A stretch of 11,341 nucleotides of DNA. Origin: Pinguiococcus pyrenoidosus (lineage: Eukaryota > Sar > Pinguiophyceae > Pinguiochrysidales > Pinguiochrysidaceae). Positions 1 to 7,600 of this stretch are shown one piece after another (positions within the stretch are counted from its first letter, which is position 1; every line of letters starts with the position of its first letter). The stretch is taken from NCBI GenBank assembly GCA_019677205.1, contig JAAMXY010001350.1, positions 1 to 11,341 on the forward strand, in the 5' to 3' direction. The notes beneath the pieces are model-generated. The model made no database searches, was not told the DNA's origin, and worked only from the letters and a program-made list of their open reading frames with translations. The position numbers and the translations under genes are program-made.

Positions 1-753
1 TCGTGATTTGCTCCTCCTTGGTCGCGTCCAGGAACTCCAAGAACTGGTTGAGATGCGCGCTGGATAGAACCTGCTCGAGCATGGCCTTGACGAGGTCCTT
101 CTCGATGGTCTTCCGCCGGCCCTCCCGCTGGAACATGAACACGAAGCGGTAGAAACTCCGGAAGCCACGATGGTCCAACATGCGAGGATCCGCGGCCTGC
201 AGCTTGGCGGGCAGCTCTTCCAACGTGTCACACTCTAGTTTCCGCATGCCGTCCAAGAACTCGCCGCGCGAAATCTGCATGGGCGTCTTCGCCTCCGTTT
301 TCCACGCCAGCACCAGGATGGACAGATCCGCGGCCGGATCGATTCCCTGGAAAACGGAAGCGGAGCCTCGTGAGCCGTTCTCATTCTTTGACTGGGCCAA
401 GCTTGAAGTCGCCGTTGAGGCATCCCGAGCACTCTCCAAAAGCCGCAAGCGGACTGAGCATCTTCAATCCGATGGAGGCACAACAAACTTGAGAACGCTT
501 GCACGCGGGATCTTCGCTGTCTCCCTCTCCTTCTCTTTCAGAGGGGATTGGCCCAACGTCCGAGCAGGAAGCGAAGCCGGACACGTACGATGGCTTCTCC
601 GAGGGCCGCGATGCCGTCAAAGTCCATGGTGTCGTTATCCTCCTCGGAGGCGAATTGGTCGAAGATGCTATTGACAGCGGCTTCGTCGATCTTCGGTGGC
701 GGCGGCTCTCTCCTCCGACTAGATCCGCCGGAGCGTCTCCGAAAGACAGACAT
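1..753 (-). CDS. DCN1: DCN1-like protein (cullin neddylation co-E3), 5' part, two exons
   Basis: Proteins of this family hold the NEDD8-loaded E2 (UBC12) against the cullin-RBX1 complex and so promote cullin neddylation. The CDS reads complement(join(<1..346, 589..753)): exon 1 codes 55 residues, exon 2 at least 115 before the window edge. Exon 1 starts with a basic, proline-rich stretch (MSVFRRRSGG..., PPPP at 17-20), then IFDQF at 30-34 and DFDGIAALGEAI at 44-55. Exon 2 continues GIDP and LVLAWKTEAK, then GEFLDGMRKLECDTLEEL, the segment FYRFVFMF and NQFLEFLDATKEEQIT. These match the PONY/cullin-binding domain of human DCUN1D proteins in order and spacing (LVLAWK, EFxDGM, LxCDSIEKL, FYxFTFNF). 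No UBA domain precedes it, unlike yeast Dcn1. The ATG at 753 is the first after an in-frame TGA at 777-775. The C-terminal part, including the acidic/alanine patch that contacts cullin, lies outside the window. Paralogue identity cannot be decided. Confidence 0.9.
347..588 (-). other. Spliceosomal intron of the DCN1-like gene (242 nt, phase 0)
   Basis: On the minus strand the exon ends ...GAAGCCATC and is followed by GTACGT (588-583); the intron ends CCGTTTTCCAG (AG at 348-347) and coding resumes with GGAATCGATCCG. Removing it joins ALGEAI to GIDPAADLSI, which restores the continuous DCN1 domain expected from the family. Without splicing the frame reads VRVRLRF and loses similarity. A CTCAC branch-point-like sequence lies about 30 nt before the acceptor. 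This is the only well-supported intron in the window. Confidence 0.9.
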
Positions 754-1033
754 CTCTCCCCGCGACGCTTCTCTTCACTGTATCAGGAGGAAACGACATG
801 AGATTCGGGGCCTCTGGATGTACTATCTTTTCGAGGGCGGCGGGGAAACCGTCTTGAGACCCACCGCAAAGTTTGGCGTCTTGCGCAGAGCGATTTCCGC
901 GCTTGAGAAAGGCTGGGGGAAGGCGCAGCCCAGGGAGGCCAGAAGCTCTTCGTAAGGCGCTCCGACGCGTGCGTGGTTTGTGGCCACAAGGACGTTTGGC
1001 TCAGTTGTGTTTCGGCCCAAAGCCCTTGCGCTG

Positions 1034-1051
1034 TTGGCGGGAAAACCCAAT
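1034..1051. promoter_or_regulatory. E2F-like site adjacent to a CCAAT box
   Basis: TTGGCGGGAAAA at 1034-1045 contains, on the minus strand, TTTCCCGC, an exact match to the E2F consensus TTTSSCGC. CCAAT follows at 1047-1051, one base away. E2F sites beside CCAAT (NF-Y) boxes are known in cell-cycle promoters of animals. The pair lies about 280-300 bp upstream of the DCN1 start codon and about 575 bp upstream of DOCK. Function is inferred from the motif only; similar matches also occur by chance in coding DNA of this window. Confidence 0.4.
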
Positions 1052-1274
1052 CCTTACGGGGCAGGATCGATACTGTACAGAGGCGTCGCGCGTGGCTGGG
1101 CGAGAAAGCCAGAAAGCCCGTGCGGAGTTCCAAAACGGCTGTAGGATGCCTCCGATGCGACAGAAACGGAATGGCCGCAGCTGGAAGCGGCTCGAAGCTA
1201 ACGGGCCTTGGTGCAAGGGATCTTCAAGAAATCTGTTTTATTCAGACCATCGAGTGTGTATTTTTATTCCATGG

Positions 1275-1292
1275 ATTGATTCATTCATCAAT
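1275..1292. repeat. Short inverted repeat in AT-rich promoter core
   Basis: ATTGAT (1275-1280) and ATCAAT (1287-1292) are perfect inverted arms around TCATTC. The heptamer TGATTCA (1277-1283), similar to a bZIP/GCN4 half-symmetric site, overlaps the left arm. The same heptamer recurs in the other divergent promoter at 10338-10344. It may be a factor-binding site or just a feature of AT-rich DNA. Confidence 0.35.
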
Positions 1293-1299
1293 AGCTACC

Positions 1300-1307
1300 T
1301 ATAAATA
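1300..1307 (+). promoter_or_regulatory. TATA-like element upstream of DOCK
   Basis: TATAAATA lies in the AT-rich core on the plus strand, 317 bp upstream of the DOCK start codon. If it acts as a TATA box, transcription would begin near 1330 and leave a 5' UTR of about 290 nt. The only support is the match and its position in front of the pyrimidine tract. Confidence 0.35.
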
Positions 1308-1378
1308 TTCATCAAAATAGCAAACATTACACCAAAATTGGTATCCAAAAGGTATCTCGATTCAGTTTGAAGAGTTTC

Positions 1379-1425
1379 ACCCCTCTCTCAACCCTTTTGT
1401 TTCCTTCTCCTTTTCCTTTTCCCGC
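1379..1425 (+). promoter_or_regulatory. Pyrimidine tract ending in an E2F-like match
   Basis: From about 1379 to 1423 the plus strand is almost all C and T, broken by a few purines, and ends TTTTCCCGCGG. TTTCCCGC at 1418-1425 matches TTTSSCGC exactly. Such tracts occur around transcription starts or in leader sequences of many eukaryotes; here it sits 200-245 bp before the DOCK start codon. It could be core promoter or 5' UTR; the sequence does not say which. Confidence 0.35.
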
Positions 1426-1623
1426 GGAGGCGTTCACGAACGCCACAGCTCCAAAAGAGCTCCGCACGGCCTCCCGTGCACCAAAGACCAGAAGGTTGTT
1501 TGGCCAAAATCGCCCCGGTGCTTGGAGTGGAAGACGGGGCTGGCGAGTGCGCGTCGGACCCGGTGAGCTTGGCGCCGAGCTTGGCCCGTCCGCCGTTAGG
1601 CCGTTGCAGTACTCCGGGGCGCC

Positions 1624-4600
1624 ATGGCCGACGGCGGAGTCCGCAAGTACTTCCCCCGCGAGAGCGGCTTCTCGTTGCCGAAGAAATGCATCTCGTTGGA
1701 GTACGTGAACCGAGAGCGGGAGCTGCCCGACACGGTGCACGCGTCCGAGGTGTACGGCGAAGTCACGAGCAACTCCAGTCGACGGAACATGAACCGGCAG
1801 ATCTCGCCGGCTGTGTTCACCGCTCTGGAGGAGTTCAGCCGCCCCCTGGCCTTCCTGAAGCATGACCTGGACGCCAGCGGCGGGCTCTCCAAAATGGCCA
1901 CGTCCATCAGCTCCTCCACCTTCTCGGACAACGCGAATCTGCCGGCGTTTCGGAGCTCCTGCGCGCCAGTTGACGAGGAGGCAGAGGGATCCGAGACGTC
2001 TCCCGTGCTCAACGAGCAGAAGCTGGCGACTGACCCCAGCAGGCCAGCCAAGCATGCCATCTTCAGCACGGGCTACGGAGCTCCGTCCGAACGGTTCTTG
2101 TGCAACTACCATCCCAACTTCCGCCCCGATGCCCAGGTGCGAGACAAGCTGCGGCGCCTGGAGTCGCTCAAGGTGCTGCTGAAGGAGCGCCCCGTCGGCT
2201 ACCAGTGGCTCTCTGTCGAGTTCACCGGCATGAACTTCCAGACGCCGCAGTTTGAACCCCTCTTCGTGTCCCTGGCGCTGTACTACATCGACTTCAGCAT
2301 GGAGAAGAACCGCCAGACGCTGCTCCCCGAGACCTCCGCCCGCGTCAGCGAGGCGCTGTACTTTGACGTGGCCGCCGACTCCCTCGTGCAGAAGTTTCCC
2401 GAGATGTTCCACGTGGAGCCGCAGCATCTTCCGACCGAGGTGCAGGACATGCTCTCGAAGACGCCGGCGAATCTTTCGGGCCAGGCGCTCGCAGCCTCGC
2501 TGGAAGTGTCCGAGTCGGATCCCGGAAGACTGAAGACGCCGACGCCCTCCGACTTCACCAAGGTCAAGGCGGGGTGCATCATGATCCCGCGGACGAGAAC
2601 CTTCCGGAATCCGTCTCTCGTCGTTGTGGCGCAAGTCTTCAAAGTGCTCCAGGGCGAACCTGACAAGGTGCAGGATCCCTATCGCGTGCCAGCTCGCAGC
2701 CGCGTGAACCACCAGCAGCTCTGCCTGGACGCGGAGCGCCTCGGGAAGTTCCTCCAGCCCCTGGGAATGGCCTACACGACGGTGTACAACAGCGACGGGC
2801 AGCTGCGAAAGTCGCTGAAGAAGGAAAAGAACCTGCCCGGGGCTGCCTCGACGGTTAGGGATCTTGTGATGTACCGGACGAAGGCGGGCATGACCGACGT
2901 TGAGCTCATGGAGCAGATCGTGGACATTCAGAACGGGGCACAGGTCGAGTACGAGCACCTCACGTTCTCGATGGAGCTTCGCATCAGCGAAGTGGGGCGG
3001 ACGCCGGACTTTCCACAAAACCAGAACGGCATTCCTCCTTTCCGGACAATCGATCCCCACATGACCAAGTCGACGAGTGGCGCTCAGGGGGGATCCTCGA
3101 GCACCGCGACGACGCCTACGTCGGCGGCTTCCGCTTCGGCTTCGGCTTCGGCGGCGTCCGACAACGACGCGTTGAAGCCGTACGCGAAGGAACTCGTGCG
3201 CTTTCCGCTCGTCAACTATTCCGGTGCCGAGCGAAAGGCAGCCTCGATCATACGGAGCCGATTGAACACTTCCCATGCGAACCCAATGCAAGCGACGCTT
3301 GCGTCGGCGGCTGCACATGCCATCATGGATGCACCGGCAACGCCCACGAATGCTCAAACCTTCAGCTTCCCCGACGCCCTCGGCGAAGAGAGGAAGGTCT
3401 CTGAGATCTTGTCGAGCGATGTCACGCGTGCTGCTGAGAAGGCGCTGAAGACCTATCCCCAGGGCCGTTACCAGAACCTCATCTTTGTGCAGCCGGAAGC
3501 CCTGGCGGGCTTCCGCCATCGGAATCTTGCAGTGCGAGTGGAGCTTCGAGATTTGCAGATCCCTGCCAGCAGCAGCCAAGACGGTGGCCGCGCGCTGCCG
3601 GCTATCTTCAACACGAAGCAAGGGCCTAGCCTCGTGACGGAGCAGATCCTGCCTGTGACGTACCACTCGCGGGAGCCAAGACTGAACGGCCAGGTGAAAG
3701 TGGCGCTGCCGCTGAAGCTGACGTCTTCGGTGATTCTCTACTTTACGGTGTTCCACGTGCATGTGAAGGATAAGAACCTTCGCCGGGGAAGCACTTGGCG
3801 AAGCGGAGCCTTCAGCAGTGTCTTTGGCGGGAAGGACAAGGGCGAGCAAGAGCCGTTTCGGGTGACGGATGTGGTGGCGAAGGGATATCTCCCCATTGTC
3901 CAGCCCCGGGGATGCGGCGAGCTACTGCACAACGGCTTTCATACAGTTCACATGGACTTGGTGAACTCCGACGTCGACGATGACGAAGAAGGCCAGAGCG
4001 AGGTGTCGCGGAAGGGGCGCGGTGAAGACAACGCTCCGGGTCACCACCTGAATCTTTCATCGCTGGACATTCCAGGTATTTCATGTCGTTGCTTTCGCGA
4101 ACGGGCTTGTTTCGTAGTTCGGGGGGGTCACCTTCGCCTTCTTGTCGATCCTCTAGGGTTGGCGACATCGTCGTCGCAGCTGACGTTGCGCGTCCTTGTG
4201 CGCACGGCGAGCTCCATACACCCATCTGACCCGGGCCTTGCCGCGTTGTTCGCCAATGCACCGGCGGCTTTGGGATGTCTGAACTATCCGGAGCATGTGC
4301 TGCCGAGAAAGAACATGGACGTCCCGGGTGAGGAGACCGATCTTGCGCTCCTGGCGCACCAGCTCTCCCGGGAGAGGAACACCTTGTCCACCACTGGGAA
4401 ACTGCATCGAGCCCTCACTTTGTGTCTCGCGGACACGAGTCCGTTCCAGACGTGTGAGTTCCTCCTGACAACGCTGCGGATCTTGCTTCGCATCCTTTGT
4501 GCGGGGAGCGGCCAGATCAGCACCGAGTCGTGGCGGGACTCGAATCGCTTTCCGAAGATGCGCTGCCAAGCGTTCCTCCTACTGCCCGTCCTCCTGGAGC

Positions 4601-7600
4601 GGGCTTGTTGCGCCCTGGACTCGATCGAGAAGTCGGGTGAGGGTTCCGACGAAGCGGAGAAGGAAAAGGCGGAGGCGAGCATGCCGGACTATCTCCAAGC
4701 CTACGTCGATCTCCTCTTCCTCGAGGAGGTGCCGCAGGGACAGAAGGAGTGCGTCGTGACCCCCAAGTCGTCGAGAAAGACGCGTTCTGACGAGGAGATT
4801 GACGCCATCGCGGCGGTCATCTCTGAGAAGGTCTTTGACACCGTCTGTGAGGAGTGCTTGGACGAGCTCGCTGTGGAGGGCTCTACGGACGCAGCTGCGA
4901 GGAGAGCTCGACAAGTGCGGTGCCACACTGTCACACCCGCGCCCATCAGCTTCGAAGACGTCGATGCACTTCCCAGCGCGGGCGACGTGTCCAAGATCTA
5001 TACGAGTGACGAAGAGCCCGATTTCGAGGGTCGGAAGTCCGAAGGGCTCCGCCGGGCGCTCAAGTCCCTCGCGAGAAGCAGGAGCATGGAGGAGGAGAAC
5101 GAAAGCCAGATGTGGCAGCTCCTTGGGTCCGTGCCCGCTGCCGAGGATGAGAAGTGGTGGCCTTGGGTGTACGAGGTGATAATCACGCAATGGCATGCCG
5201 TGCTCAACGTGGTCCAAAATGCCAAGCCTCCGGCGAGTGTTGCCGACACAAGCGTGACCGCTGGATCAGGCTCCGTGAGTCTCATGGCGCTGGAGGAGGT
5301 CACCGAGGGGGATGAAGACGAGGAAGAAGACGAAGAGGGCGACGCCCCCGGGGATGCCGAGAATTCGGTGGTTTATCCCTTCGGTGCGGATGACATGCCG
5401 GAGGACTTTCGGAAGGACCTCGCGAAGCACGCCCCCTTTGCCCTGAAGCTCATCTTGAAGAGCCTCGCCTTGCGGCTGTGCTACGAGGGGAAAGACCCTC
5501 CGGTTCTGCTGGACAACAGCACGGCGTACAACCTCGGCAGTCTGTGCGCCGCTCTGGGCGCCGAGGTGATGAGCCTCCCCCTATGGCAGAGGCAGGCCCT
5601 GAACGCCGCGATGGCGGACTTCTTCAGAGAGTTCATGACCCTCGTCCATCCGGAACAAGCTGGGCGAGCGCTCCGCGCCTACCTCCGCGTGCTCAAGAAG
5701 CACCATAGCGTGGAGGACTTCGAGCTGCGGATTGTCCTCCTGGAGAACTTGAGCATGTACGATCACTTCGTCGTGATCAACAGCCCGCAAGTCCACCCGG
5801 GCGGCGTGACGATCCCTTCCAGCCGGGTGCGGGCCATCGTGACGGGCTTGGCGTTCTCGGATGAAGCCTCTGTGAGGCCTCGCAGCTTGCCCAGCGCCGA
5901 TGACGGCGTCATCACCAGTGGCTCGAGCGAAATCTCCGCGGAGGTGCCGAACCACTGGCTCGCCGAGCTTGTGGTCAATGAAGTCATGAGCGTGGTCTCG
6001 CTGCACACGGCGGAGCCGCACGTGCGGGAGCATGCCGTGGCCGTTCTCCGACAGCTGTTTGTTGGCCACACCTACGATCCGCGCTACCAGGACGACCTGA
6101 GCCGTCGCCGAATCGCGAACATGTATCTGCCCCTGCTTGGGAAGACCGTAGACAGCGTCGAGAGGCTCGAGAACTACGCCCCCTACAGCGTGACCCGGCG
6201 CGATCTTCTCGCCTGCCTCGTCTACCTGCTCCAGGACGCGCCGGCGAACTGCATGCATGCGGTTTACCGCGAAATGTGCTCGCCCGGCGACAGTGCGGAC
6301 GCTTCCTCGACGCTGCAGACTGCGAAAGCGGAGGCGGAGGCGAAGCAAAAGACGCCAACGCGGCCCGGGTGGCTATCGTCTGTGGGGGGGAAGTCGCCTC
6401 CGCCTCCATTCACGCACGGGCAGCTCCTGTCAGCTGCGCAGGTTGGTACGGTGCTGCGGCGAGAGGCTGGCGTCGGCGTGCTGGCTCATCGCATGGTCCA
6501 GCTGCTTCGTCTTTGCCTCGACACCTTCGAGTATCCGGGTGACGAGGGAGCCGGGAGCAACCTCGTGCCAGGCGCTGTTCCTTCGCAGGACGACGGGAAG
6601 ATCAAGGGACCGAAGGGAAAAGATGCTCTTTCCGCGCTTGACTCCATGATGAAGGCTGGGCGAATTGCCGGCAGTGGCACCCTCTCGCGAGCGGAGAGAC
6701 GCCTGCAGCAGAAAGGCAGGGTAAGAACTGGGCGGCGGCAGTTCGCGGATAGGCGCAAGACCGGCGACACCTTGCGAGCGACCCGGAGCGCGCCGAGCGG
6801 CCATCTGTCTCCCATGCAGACCGTGTGCGCAACGAAGCGGCAGTGCCACATCGCCCAAGCGGTCATCCACCGGAGCTTCTTCGCTCTGGTCGACGAGGCG
6901 GCGCCTGGCATTCACTGCAGCCCCGGCGTTGGGGAGAATCCTGTTCTCCAGGGCAGCGCGAGAACCTTCCTGCAGGAGGTGCACATCTACATGTTGCACG
7001 CGCTGGAGGTGGCTCAGAGCGACGACGTGCTTGTTTCCCTCTTGTACGAGTGCAAGCACCTCATCTTCCGATTTGGCGCTTCCACCTTCCTCGAATCAGC
7101 GGAGAACGGCGTGCAGGATTGGTGCCGCCGGCTGCTGATGCTGTGCAATGCTCGCGTGGGCAAAGTACGGCACTCGGCGCTGAGCGTCTTGGTCTACATG
7201 ATCAACTGCTGCTACCTCTGGCAGAGACTCCGCCGGAGGGAGGGTCGTGCAGCCGTCGAGTATCTGCTCAATCCCCTCATGGCCGTTGCCCCGGACTGCT
7301 TCGCAGAGATGGGAGGACCAGCCGTGGGCGGCATTGGTCGCCACGCCGCGGACGACATCTTTCCGCACCCCGTCACTGACAAAGCTTCGGTGGAGCGGGA
7401 GTACAAGGCCTTTCGGGTGTCCATGGAAGAGCTCAAGCGCTGGCAGTCGGTGCAAAGCAGCAGCGCGCAAGCCGGGGGCGGGGGTGTCAACGAGGCTCTG
7501 GGTCAGGAGCTTGTTGCCATCGCTCGGACGCTTCTCGCGCTCCTGGATGCCTTCTTGGCCGATAAGGTGATCCTGTCGGACATGGAAGAGGCGGCGAGCA

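Larger units (their letters stand above)
754..1623. promoter_or_regulatory. Divergent intergenic region DCN1 / DOCK
   Basis: These 870 bp lie between two start codons that point away from each other, so they should hold both promoters and both 5' UTRs. The flanks have composition close to coding DNA, while about 1236-1345 is clearly AT-rich. The region holds an E2F-like site next to a CCAAT box, a TATA-like sequence, an inverted CCAAT (ATTGG, 1337-1341), a pyrimidine tract and a second E2F-like match. Open frames here start at non-ATG codons or match no family I know. I saw no tRNA- or rRNA-like sequence. Confidence 0.7.

Noticed and set aside
784-817. AGGAGG followed by ATG, resembling a bacterial ribosome binding site
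   Set aside because: All surrounding genes are eukaryotic, one has a spliceosomal intron, and the frame from this ATG stops after about 20 codons.
783-1133. Minus-strand open frames upstream of DCN1 (783-1133 and 823-1050)
   Set aside because: The shorter frame opens at TTG, not ATG; neither matches a family I know, and neither can join DCN1 in frame because an acceptor at 778 would be followed by TGA.
973-1320. Plus-strand open frame of 115 codons in the intergenic region
   Set aside because: No recognisable domain, and it runs into the AT-rich promoter core, where codon composition changes abruptly.
1367-1623. Possible N-terminal extension of DOCK through a 47-nt intron (GTGAGC at 1563 to TTGCAG ending 1609)
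   Set aside because: The splice would put the upstream frame in phase with DOCK, but that frame begins at a TTG with no ATG, and the ATG at 1624 has a good context with an in-frame stop just upstream.
3822-3834. TTTGGCGGGAA-like E2F match inside DOCK
   Set aside because: It lies in DHR-1 coding sequence (FGGK) and is explained by codon choice; it serves as a reminder that such motifs arise by chance here.
1327-3849. 840-codon open frame on the minus strand, opposite the 5' third of DOCK
   Set aside because: Its composition (Arg, His, Leu, Gly rich) is that of an antisense shadow of GC-rich coding DNA; it matches no family and the sense strand carries recognisable DOCK sequence.
5275-5520. 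Consensus-like donor GTGAGT with a possible acceptor near 5520
   Set aside because: Removing this stretch would delete the conserved helical segment around LKLILKSLAL, and the acceptor lacks a good pyrimidine run.
5581-6348. 255-codon minus-strand frame within DOCK, and a similar 297-codon frame at 8008-8901
   Set aside because: Both are opposite conserved DOCK sequence with the same Arg/His/Leu-rich shadow composition and no recognisable motif.
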